The position numbers and the translations under genes were made by a program. This document shows positions 1 to 5,001 of a DNA stretch of 5,548 bases, in pieces. Each line of letters starts with the position of its first letter. Within the stretch, counting starts at the first letter, position 1. The stretch is from Geoglobus sp. (GTDB lineage: Archaea; Halobacteriota; Archaeoglobi; Archaeoglobales; Archaeoglobaceae), in NCBI GenBank assembly GCA_027019885.1, contig JALUWC010000546.1:1-5548 (forward strand). The letters run 5' to 3'. The notes under the pieces were generated by a model, which did not search any database, was not told the DNA's origin, and saw only the letters and a program-made list of their open reading frames with translations.

Positions 1-70
1 ACAATTGAGAGCAAGACGTAAATGCTCTTCACAGCAATTCCTTAGTCAATCAAGTATATTTTTATTTCGG

Positions 71-150
71 GACTAAAGTTTTTAGTTACTGGCTAAAAAG
101 TTTAGCTGGTAACTAAATAGTTTAGTCGATAACTAAAGTTTTTAGATAGT
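71..150. repeat. Four-copy 20-bp tandem array of palindromic operator-like sites
   Basis: Four 20-bp units lie head to tail. Each contains the inverted repeat CTAAA-N3-TTTAG, at 73-85, 93-105, 113-125 and 133-145. The five-base arms are perfect in all four copies, while the N3 centre (GTT, AAG, TAG, GTT) and the 7-bp linkers vary. Conservation limited to the arms, with spacing close to two DNA turns, is what a cooperative binding array for a dimeric regulator would show. The array ends about 15 bp before the TATA-like box of the secreted hydrolase gene. A weak half-site (CTTAGTC) at 41-47 is in the same 20-bp register. The regulator is not identified. The half-site resembles the Archaeoglobus heat-shock regulator HSR1 motif as I recall it (CTAAC-N5-GTTAG), but the spacing differs. 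Confidence 0.8.
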
Positions 151-164
151 AAATAAACGAAAAT

Positions 165-175
165 AATAAATATAT
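165..175 (+). promoter_or_regulatory. TATA-like box for the phospholipase C-like gene
   Basis: The A/T-only stretch AATAAATATAT is centred near 170. An archaeal transcript would then start around 193-197, just before the ribosome binding site GAGGTG at 195-200. The leader would be very short, so the exact start is uncertain. The box lies between the four-copy palindrome array and a degenerate fifth copy. Confidence 0.5.
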
Positions 176-182
176 CTGATAA

Positions 183-195
183 CTAATGCTTTTTG
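183..195. promoter_or_regulatory. Degenerate fifth operator copy over the transcript start
   Basis: CTAAT-GCT-TTTTG has the same 5-3-5 geometry as the upstream palindromes, with two arm mismatches. The longer alignment to the unit at 131-150 shares AACTAA, the G and the TTTT run. It starts 50 bp after the last perfect copy, which is two and a half repeat units. It covers the predicted transcription start and touches the ribosome binding site, a place where a bound repressor would block initiation. The match is partial and the region is A/T-rich, so chance cannot be excluded. Confidence 0.35.
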
Positions 196-205
196 AGGTG
201 TTGCA

Positions 206-1369
206 ATGAAAAGAACATTGGCGGTGTTGTTGGTTTTGGTGATGCTTGGGAGTGTAGCGAGTCCGGCGATGGCAACAAACACCACAAAAATAAAACCAAT
301 TCCAACTACGGAGAGGATAGAGCTACATAAGAACATAAACATCATAAAAATTGACCCAGCTCTCGAAAACGCAACACCATACTGGATAATCATCGCCGCT
401 GGAAGCATAGAAAAGGGAAGAGCTGCAACTTTCAAGTATATAGACAGCAGCACAAATCTGACGAAAGAAGAGAAAATTGAGCTGAAGAAATTTGTGAAAG
501 AGCTGTGGAGAAAGTATCATGTAAAAACCATTAAAGACGGCAATACAACCTTGATCACTCTGAGCTCAAAAACAGGAATAAACCTCACAAAGGAGGAAGA
601 GGCTATGCTGGAAAAAGTTGCTCAGGCTGTGAACGAGTACTTCAGAACAAAGTATGGTGGAGATGTGGGAATCCTCTGGAATGTGGATACTCATCAGAGC
701 ATAATCTACATCTCATGCAAGAAGTGGGGAGAGAGCGATTACTATTGTGGAGTTGCAAGAGACCATGCTGACGACCCCGACTACTGGACGCAAGTTCCAC
801 CTCCACCTGGGTATCCTGACTGGATGTGGGACTTTATAATGCAGGTCGTTCATTCATGGACCCACTACTACAATCCATCATACTGTTTGCCAAATGGGAT
901 CTGTGTTCCTACCGGTTCAGCTCCAAGTGAAACTAAATACTACGCAGATATAGCCAAAAACAGATATTCAAGCGGGTACAAATATTCAGCATATACAAAT
1001 CTCGGATATGCAAGCCACTTCATGACAGATGTTGGACAGCCGTTGCATACCGGAGCTGAACTGAGACAAGCAGCTTTTAAATGGGTACATTACGCATACG
1101 AAGATTACGTTACGAATAACTGGGACTCAGGATATAATTTTAAGTCTGTCGTTGAAGACAACTGGTATTATTATCCGATCAGCGATCCAGAGCAAGCCAC
1201 TAAAGATTTGGCAGGATATTCGCACGCATATGTAGAAACACTGTTCTGGACTATCTTCCTCAATCCAGATACGTGGCAATCGAATTCTACAGTAAAACAG
1301 ATAACAGAAAACAGCTTGCTCGAAACAGCTAAGTACTCTCTTGGCTTGGTAAAGTACGTAAGAGGCTGA
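206..1369 (+). CDS. Secreted zinc-dependent phospholipase C / S1-P1 nuclease-fold hydrolase
   Basis: Probable extracellular trinuclear-zinc phosphoesterase of 387 residues. Residues 1-23 form a signal peptide: basic MKR, a Leu/Val core and an A-M-A cleavage site. Residues 24-157 have a charged, helical, propeptide-like character. From W158 the protein can be matched to bacterial zinc phospholipase C, whose mature form begins with Trp. Proposed ligands are H163 (in THQSII, like THAMIV of clostridial alpha-toxin), D178, H187 (in DHADDPD, like DHFWDPD), H271-x3-D275-x5-H281, and H295-x3-E299. The last five keep the family spacing exactly up to H281, with a 13-residue gap to H295. Cysteines 171/181 and 227/233 could form disulfides, fitting secretion. 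The ATG has a GAGGTG site 5 nt upstream. The substrate (phospholipid or nucleic acid) cannot be read from sequence. No C-terminal lipid-binding domain is seen. The family call is firm; the activity is inferred. Confidence 0.8.
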   Translation: MKRTLAVLLVLVMLGSVASPAMATNTTKIKPIPTTERIELHKNINIIKIDPALENATPYWIIIAAGSIEKGRAATFKYIDSSTNLTKEEKIELKKFVKELWRKYHVKTIKDGNTTLITLSSKTGINLTKEEEAMLEKVAQAVNEYFRTKYGGDVGILWNVDTHQSIIYISCKKWGESDYYCGVARDHADDPDYWTQVPPPPGYPDWMWDFIMQVVHSWTHYYNPSYCLPNGICVPTGSAPSETKYYADIAKNRYSSGYKYSAYTNLGYASHFMTDVGQPLHTGAELRQAAFKWVHYAYEDYVTNNWDSGYNFKSVVEDNWYYYPISDPEQATKDLAGYSHAYVETLFWTIFLNPDTWQSNSTVKQITENSLLETAKYSLGLVKYVRG

Positions 1370-1385
1370 TTTAATTGTAATGAAA

Positions 1386-1393
1386 TTTATATT
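1386..1393 (+). promoter_or_regulatory. TATA-like box and T-rich intergenic stretch before the five-helix membrane protein
   Basis: TTTATATT lies 17 nt after the hydrolase stop codon and predicts a transcript start near 1413-1416, just ahead of a strong GGTGAGG site (1416-1422). It is followed by T6 at 1392-1397, which could also end the hydrolase transcript. The membrane gene is therefore probably transcribed separately. Confidence 0.45.
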
Positions 1394-1425
1394 TTTTATT
1401 TATCAAGCATTTGGTGGTGAGGAGC

Positions 1426-1920
1426 ATGATATTTCTACTATTCTCGGTTCCATTTGGGATGTACGCCTTAGCGCTTTACAAGGTGTTAAAAAAAGCACCT
1501 GAAAAAATAGGATATTTGCTTCCGGTGATGCTTACTATGGTATTGCCAGCAATATATTTACCGATAACCAAAACGATTAGCAATAACATTTTAGATAAAA
1601 ATATACAACTGCTGCCTATTATAGGATTTTTGACGATGTTTATCGTTTTTCTAACTCCTGCATCAGCTTCAACGATAATACCCATTCCCATAATCGACAA
1701 ACTGAGAAATAGTGAGCTTACGATACTTATAGCTTCAACTTTGAGTTTCGCATACGTAATCCTAACAGGCTTCGCAGAGGTGATGGGTATTGGTAAGAGC
1801 TATACAGTAACGAAAATAGCTGTCGTGAGTGATATCTACCTTACTTGCTTCAAGCTATTCGCAATCTCTTCGATCGTCTATGTTGTAGCCTTAGGAATTC
1901 AGAGATTGGATCGAAAATGA
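1426..1920 (+). CDS. Unrecognised five-helix membrane protein
   Basis: A 164-residue hydrophobic protein that I do not recognise. Likely membrane helices are at about 3-20, 28-47, 62-80, 98-118 and 136-157, with short polar loops and a basic C-terminal tail (QRLDRK). Helix 3 ends in a small-residue and proline run (TPASASTIIPIPII) that might form a re-entrant or kinked segment. The frame stays open upstream to TTG 1411 and GTG 1414 and 1417. ATG 1426 is preferred because GGTGAGGAG directly precedes it and would otherwise be translated. The gene follows the secreted hydrolase in the same direction with a 56-nt gap. An immunity, anchoring or transport role for that enzyme is possible but unsupported by any motif. 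Confidence 0.75.
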   Translation: MIFLLFSVPFGMYALALYKVLKKAPEKIGYLLPVMLTMVLPAIYLPITKTISNNILDKNIQLLPIIGFLTMFIVFLTPASASTIIPIPIIDKLRNSELTILIASTLSFAYVILTGFAEVMGIGKSYTVTKIAVVSDIYLTCFKLFAISSIVYVVALGIQRLDRK

Positions 1921-1937
1921 AATCAAAAAACCCAGTA

Positions 1938-1943
1938 TTTTTT
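1938..1943 (+). terminator. T6 run, probable archaeal terminator
   Basis: Six consecutive T residues lie 18 nt after the stop of the five-helix membrane protein. Archaeal RNA polymerase commonly terminates at short T runs without a hairpin. No stem-loop is seen, so the call rests on position and composition only. Confidence 0.35.
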
Positions 1944-1973
1944 AGTCCATATCATGAACTGCGATGCATTGAG

Positions 1974-1982
1974 CATATTTTA
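1974..1982 (+). promoter_or_regulatory. Possible TATA-like box for the three-helix membrane protein
   Basis: CATATTTTA is centred about 33 nt upstream of the chosen ATG (2012), predicting a start near 2000-2004. That falls at the edge of the GGGGGTTA ribosome binding site, so the geometry is tight. Co-transcription from upstream is the alternative. Confidence 0.3.
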
Positions 1983-2011
1983 CGCCATAATTGCGTGACT
2001 GGGGGTTAAAA

Positions 2012-2308
2012 ATGAGCGTATCGATTGATGCCATAACAAAAGCTGCGATTGCCCTGATATGGATAGTTGGGATATATTACCTGTTAAAGGACATAAAAAA
2101 CGTTGGAAGCCATGTGAAAGAGAGAATCATAGATGTCGGAATTATCGGAGTAATAATCTTCGCTTGCGGTGCAGCTTTTCAGAGCTACGAGCTTACCGTT
2201 GCCGGCTCCCTCATCTGGGCTTACGGAGTGCTATTGCTTTTGGCAGAGGAATATCGAAAGGGAAAGGAGGAATCGAAACGAGATAAAGAAATTAAAGAAG
2301 GTAGATAA
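2012..2308 (+). CDS. Small three-helix membrane protein, first of a tandem paralogous pair
   Basis: A 98-residue protein of unknown function. Three membrane helices are likely at about 8-26, 40-56 and 62-79, followed by a highly charged tail (Lys/Glu/Arg rich, 80-98) that should be cytoplasmic. RIID (38-41) at the start of helix 2 and GSLIWAYG (65-72) in helix 3 recur in the next gene, showing a tandem duplication. ATG 2012 is chosen over the in-frame TTG at 1991 because GGGGGTTA lies 4 nt before it and the added residues (MRDWGLK) look like translated leader. The next coding sequence begins 33 nt after the stop. The family is not recognised. Confidence 0.7.
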   Translation: MSVSIDAITKAAIALIWIVGIYYLLKDIKNVGSHVKERIIDVGIIGVIIFACGAAFQSYELTVAGSLIWAYGVLLLLAEEYRKGKEESKRDKEIKEGR

Positions 2309-2341
2309 AAATTTAAAGATTCAAGAGTGGAGGTTGTTTAT

Positions 2342-2611
2342 ATGAAACTCCAAAACTCTGCTGTTAGTGATTATTTATAGCCTTACATTCTATTCTTCGC
2401 ACTGATCATAAAAAGCACTCTTACGTTGAAAAGGGAAGATAGAAATAGAATTATCGATCTGCTGTTTATCGGCTTCACCCTCTATTTCACGCACGTACTG
2501 CCCGATAACGTCATTCCGTACAGTCGCATTGGCTTTTCCGGCTCTCTGATTTTTGCCTATGGCTTTACAATTCTTTTGTACAGAAAGTTCAGGGAAGAAT
2601 TCAAAGGGTAG
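2342..2611 (+). pseudogene. Broken paralogue of the three-helix membrane protein
   Basis: A good GGAGGT site (2329-2334) and ATG 2342 open a frame that meets TAG at 2378 after 12 codons. The same frame then continues with PYILFFALIIKSTLTL and on to 2611. The downstream part matches the preceding gene: RIID, then an IG-containing helix, then GSLIFAYG and a basic end. Two explanations fit. One is a single substitution that created TAG 2378. The other is two compensating indels: an extra A in 2345-2347 and a lost T near 2393-2396. The indel reading restores MNSKTLLLVIIYSLTFY running into FFALIIKS, a full first helix where the paralogue has one. A shorter 61-residue product from TTG 2426 is formally possible, but it lacks a ribosome site and the first helix. 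Sequencing error is also possible. Confidence 0.6.
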
Positions 2612-2642
2612 CTTCTGTGAGCTGGATTATATGTATCTATCC

Positions 2643-2648
2643 TTTTTT
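2643..2648 (+). terminator. T6 run after the small membrane gene pair
   Basis: A T6 run lies 31 nt past the last stop of the plus-strand group and before the convergent toxin gene. It is a plausible archaeal terminator by position; no hairpin is seen. The stop at 2609-2611 (TAG) is also backed by an in-frame TGA two codons later. Confidence 0.35.
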
Positions 2649-2694
2649 ATTCAATATCCTGATATATTTGTTCATTAACACATTCCAGAGTAAA

Positions 2695-3117
2695 TTATTC
2701 TCCAGTTTGTTTAATCGAATTTTCAACAAATTCTTCCGGCGTGTAAACTTTATCTACCCATTTGAAGTCAGATACGTTGTATGTGAGCAGAATTCCCTCT
2801 CTATTTTTTGTTGTCGCTCCAATAAAGCAGTCTCTTACCTGGCTCTTGTTCTTGCAGTATTTTGAGGCAAGTTCAACGTCTTCTTTTGTCAATGGAGTTA
2901 ATTCAAATTCGAATTTTTTTATTATATTTTCATATTTTTTAACATCCCCACCGTACAGGGAGAATCCCCAGAGTATCTCGAAATGCACTATGCAGGACAT
3001 TTTAAAGTTGAAGCCATTGACCTTTATTGCTGCGAGGCTTTTTATCGTATCTCTGTAGTTCTCCTCTTTGTTAAGTACTCTTACCAGAACATTGGTATCC
3101 ACGAAAACGTCAGACAT
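2695..3117 (-). CDS. vapC: PIN-domain toxin ribonuclease of a VapBC pair
   Basis: A 140-residue Mg2+-dependent endoribonuclease toxin. The PIN-domain landmarks are in order: FVDTNVLV at the N-terminus (catalytic D7), E47 in HFEILWG, D96 in RDCFIGA, and TYNVSDF near the end (N114, D117). These are the expected acidic residues, and the length is normal for the family, so it looks intact. ATG 3117 is chosen over an upstream TTG because GGGGAG lies about 7 nt before it. The ATG overlaps the antitoxin stop by 8 nt (ATGTCTGA), which implies translational coupling and one transcript. VapC toxins usually cut tRNA or rRNA when the antitoxin is degraded; the target here is unknown. Confidence 0.92.
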   Translation of the reverse strand: MSDVFVDTNVLVRVLNKEENYRDTIKSLAAIKVNGFNFKMSCIVHFEILWGFSLYGGDVKKYENIIKKFEFELTPLTKEDVELASKYCKNKSQVRDCFIGATTKNREGILLTYNVSDFKWVDKVYTPEEFVENSIKQTGE

Positions 3118-3355
3118 GCAAACTCTCCCCAATAGCTTTCTGAATCTCCTTCAATTTTTCCCTGTCCATTTTTAATGCCCCGGCAGCATCCTCCAACACA
3201 CGGATGTATTCATCCACATTCTCTTCAACTTTTTTCAGTACGAATTCTCCCCTCTCGTTTCTGACAATTTCCACCCTGTCTCCAATTCTGATGTTGAGCG
3301 ACTTCCTCACTTCTGGCGGTATCGTAATCTGATACTTTCTCGTCACGATTCCCAT
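3110..3355 (-). CDS. vapB: AbrB/MazE-type antitoxin of the VapBC pair
   Basis: An 81-residue antitoxin. Residues 1-42 form a SpoVT/AbrB swapped-hairpin DNA-binding domain (VTRKYQITIPPEVRKSLNI, then GDRVEIV). Residues 43-81 are a charged helical tail that should bind and block the PIN toxin. As in other pairs, the complex probably represses its own promoter. The frame is open upstream to 3511, but the extra 52 residues show no domain. ATG 3355 begins exactly where the AbrB fold starts. No Shine-Dalgarno sequence precedes it, while a TATA-like box is centred about 25 nt upstream, so the message is probably leaderless. Confidence 0.88.
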   Translation of the reverse strand: MGIVTRKYQITIPPEVRKSLNIRIGDRVEIVRNERGEFVLKKVEENVDEYIRVLEDAAGALKMDREKLKEIQKAIGESLHV

Positions 3356-3375
3356 GTAGTACACTATCCGGTAGT

Positions 3376-3385
3376 ACTTAATAAG
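3376..3385 (-). promoter_or_regulatory. TATA-like box for vapBC, leaderless geometry
   Basis: On the minus strand this reads CTTATTAAGT, a near-palindrome centred 25 nt from ATG 3355. The predicted transcript start therefore coincides with the start codon. This agrees with the lack of a ribosome binding site. The near-palindrome could also serve as the operator for autoregulation. Confidence 0.45.
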
Positions 3386-3392
3386 GGTTTCT

Positions 3393-3563
3393 TTAGTATC
3401 CACCGAACTGAGACCTGCTGAGAGCAAAGTTTGGCTTGACTCTCCCATATGGTGAGCAATCCTGACGTCTGGCTGAGGTTGCAACTGAAATGGATGTATT
3501 CTGATCTGCAAATCCCCTTGCAGCCCTTTTGATCTCCTGCTCTTTTGAGAGTTTGAAGTCCAT
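3393..3563 (-). pseudogene. 5' remnant of an acyl-CoA dehydrogenase gene
   Basis: On the minus strand a textbook site, GGTGATC (3567-3573), precedes ATG 3563. The first 20 codons read MDFKLSKEQE then IKRAARGFAD, the standard N-terminus of flavin-dependent acyl-CoA dehydrogenases (M-D-F-x-L-x-x-E-Q-E, then an R-x-F-A helix), apparently one codon short after EQE. After about 3504 the reading frame loses all resemblance to the family, where an acidic KEI/KEF segment would be expected, and stops at 3393 after 56 codons. More than 300 residues of the enzyme are missing. What replaces it is not recognised, and vapB starts 38 nt after the stop. I infer a deletion or insertion junction near 3500. Confidence 0.6.
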
Positions 3564-3714
3564 AGAGATCACCCTACAAAACTTCTGATTTTAGGAGATT
3601 CTGTTTTGAAGGATTTAATTGTTGTGGAAGTGGGAAATGAAAAGAACCCTGTGAGATTTGTTGTGAGTCATTTCCAACATTAAAAGTGGCTCGAAAGCTT
3701 TTGATACGGATGAT

Positions 3715-3734
3715 ACAGTGATTTACAGTGATTT
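3715..3734. repeat. Two-copy 10-bp tandem repeat (ACAGTGATTT)
   Basis: Two exact consecutive copies of ACAGTGATTT lie about 22 bp upstream of the TATA-like box at 3756. The one-helical-turn spacing and the position are compatible with an activator or extended promoter site. Two short copies could also arise by replication slippage. Confidence 0.5.
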
Positions 3735-3755
3735 TTAATTTTAGTAGATAATAAT

Positions 3756-3764
3756 TTTTATATC
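3756..3764 (+). promoter_or_regulatory. TATA-like box for the rightward cluster
   Basis: TTTTATATC preceded by A/T-rich sequence is the best TATA candidate in this intergenic region. It predicts a transcript start near 3785. The first ATG after that (3800, preceded by AAGGT) gives only an eight-codon peptide in a different frame from the large gene. The promoter is therefore well placed while the coding start is not. Confidence 0.5.
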
Positions 3765-3861
3765 AAAAGAATTAAGTAAGCAATTATTCGAAATAAGGTA
3801 TGGAAAAAGGATTGGAAATTCTTTAAACTCTGACGTTCACACCTCCAAAGCTCAGGATACT

Positions 3862-4998
3862 GTGACAACTGAAAGTCTATCGAAGGATTTGCATGCTGTT
3901 GCAGAGGAGTCCATTAAGACCTATAAAAACAAGGCCAGTATACCCTATACATTCAAAATCAAATCACTATGGAAACCGGTGAACAAATCCTATGCAATAT
4001 CAAAAGCAGTTGCTTATGCACTAAAGGAGGTTAGTAAGGATGCCAAACTCGGCAAAACCAAAAAGCAAATGATCTTAAAAGCGATAGAAGATTACCTAAA
4101 AGCACAAGAGCTAGATAATACAATTCTGGCTGAAGTTGAGTGGTACAACTCGAAAGGCTCAGAATCCATTGCTATTATAGATTTGAACTCAGGTAACGTG
4201 GTCTTTGATTCACACATGTGGTTCTATGCTGCCACTTTTGTTGAGAAGGGTCAGAATAGCCTTTCCTCATTAGCTATTCACCGGTCTGATTACAAAAATT
4301 CCCATAGAGTTTTTGATATATACAATGTTTTTGGAATCAAGATTGCAACATGGACATTTGACACGACCATCATCACAGAGATTTCACCATCAAGTTCAAT
4401 AGACCTGAGCGGGACTGGCTACGTTGACTCATCGGTTTACTTCGATATTCAGACAGAAGGCTTCACACTGAATCAGCCGGCAATATTGTTCGGCGATGGA
4501 GCAACGAGTGGTACTGTATTCCACACATACAACTACATAACGAAAGTAAGAATAACCACATCAAATCAAGATCTGACTCAGATATCTAAGTACGATCATT
4601 TCGGTGCAGGAACGGGGTCCAGTATTGAGGCAGACAATAGGAAAGACTCGGCAGCCGTGTCACTCGGAATAAACTTGGGACCATTCAGCATAAGTGTCAC
4701 GCCAAATAACAAGTTCATAAAAGCAGAACCCGGCGACATTTATGGGAGATATATAAAAATAGTAAATGTTTTCGAACCCGACGGACAAATAGATAATGGA
4801 GGAGATGATGGGATTTACTTTGACAACAGCTATATACGCTTCAGCTTAAAGTTCAGAGTTGGCGACGATGTAACTCCAGATACAGGCACAGTTGATGTAG
4901 ACTACAAGATAAACTATGTGGCGTTAGCTGATATTGAGTTTCACACAATTGCGCCATCTGACAGCTATACTGCCCATCTGGAGTTCAGCAGGGGGTAG
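3862..4998 (+). CDS. Unrecognised beta-rich, probably extracellular protein with an uncertain N-terminus
   Basis: A protein of 378 residues from GTG 3862; I do not recognise the family. Residues 1-85 are helical and Lys-rich. Residues 86-378 are rich in Thr, Ser, Asp, Tyr and short hydrophobic alternations typical of beta-sandwich surface proteins. A loop at 307-317 (DGQIDNGGDDG) is Asp/Gly dense and could bind calcium. No cysteine is present. GTG 3862 has no ribosome site. The frame stays open upstream to 3748 with coding-like Ser/Thr-rich sequence (NSDVHTSKAQDTVTTES) but offers no ATG, GTG or TTG before 3862. No signal peptide is found in any reading. The original start and signal sequence may have been lost by a deletion or frameshift near 3800-3825. 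The membrane-protein gene downstream starts 3 nt after the stop. Confidence 0.65.
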   Translation: MTTESLSKDLHAVAEESIKTYKNKASIPYTFKIKSLWKPVNKSYAISKAVAYALKEVSKDAKLGKTKKQMILKAIEDYLKAQELDNTILAEVEWYNSKGSESIAIIDLNSGNVVFDSHMWFYAATFVEKGQNSLSSLAIHRSDYKNSHRVFDIYNVFGIKIATWTFDTTIITEISPSSSIDLSGTGYVDSSVYFDIQTEGFTLNQPAILFGDGATSGTVFHTYNYITKVRITTSNQDLTQISKYDHFGAGTGSSIEADNRKDSAAVSLGINLGPFSISVTPNNKFIKAEPGDIYGRYIKIVNVFEPDGQIDNGGDDGIYFDNSYIRFSLKFRVGDDVTPDTGTVDVDYKINYVALADIEFHTIAPSDSYTAHLEFSRG

Positions 4999-5001
4999 CT
5001 T

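Larger units (their letters stand above)
3564..3861. other. Intergenic region between the dehydrogenase remnant and the unrecognised secreted-type protein
   Basis: This stretch of about 300 nt holds no convincing gene. It contains the GGTGATC ribosome site and an AATTAAATCC TATA-like box (3611-3620, minus strand) for the dehydrogenase remnant. It also has a tandem 10-bp repeat (3715-3734) and a TATA-like box (3756-3764) for the rightward gene. One short plus-strand frame (TTG 3606 to TAA 3683, reading LKDLIVVEVGNEKNPVRF before its end) looks mildly coding-like, but it is too short to call. Confidence 0.5.

Noticed and set aside
71..150. CRISPR array
   Set aside because: The 20-bp units have only 7-bp linkers, far shorter than spacers, and the repeat is a 13-bp palindrome at a promoter.
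142..520. Minus-strand open frames across the start of the hydrolase gene
   Set aside because: They lie opposite a gene with a signal peptide and conserved family, have no ribosome site, and show no domain.
2378..2380. TAG read as pyrrolysine within the second small membrane protein
   Set aside because: TAG also ends genes at 2609-2611 and 4996-4998, the first backed by a TGA two codons on. No pyrrolysine machinery is in the window, and a mutation or two indels explain the break more simply.
2617..3058. Plus-strand open frames opposite vapC
   Set aside because: They are antisense to an intact PIN-domain gene and carry no recognisable features.
3393..3503. Possible tail of an IS200/IS605 TnpB gene
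   Set aside because: Some residues recall variable TnpB tails, but no zinc-finger CxxC or catalytic motif is present and the tail region is too variable for a call by eye.
3356..3511. N-terminal extension of the antitoxin to 133 residues
   Set aside because: The AbrB fold begins at ATG 3355, the extra 52 residues show no domain and overlap the dehydrogenase remnant, and a TATA box sits inside the extension.
3637..3654. ATG AAA AGA ACC CTG TGA, encoding the same MKRTL as the start of the hydrolase signal peptide
   Set aside because: Only five codons match and a stop follows at once. MKR-type starts are common, and flanking DNA shows no similarity to the hydrolase gene.
3606..3683. Short plus-strand frame with mildly coding-like codons
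   Set aside because: About 25 residues from TTG, no ribosome site, no recognised motif; it overlaps the minus-strand promoter of the dehydrogenase remnant.
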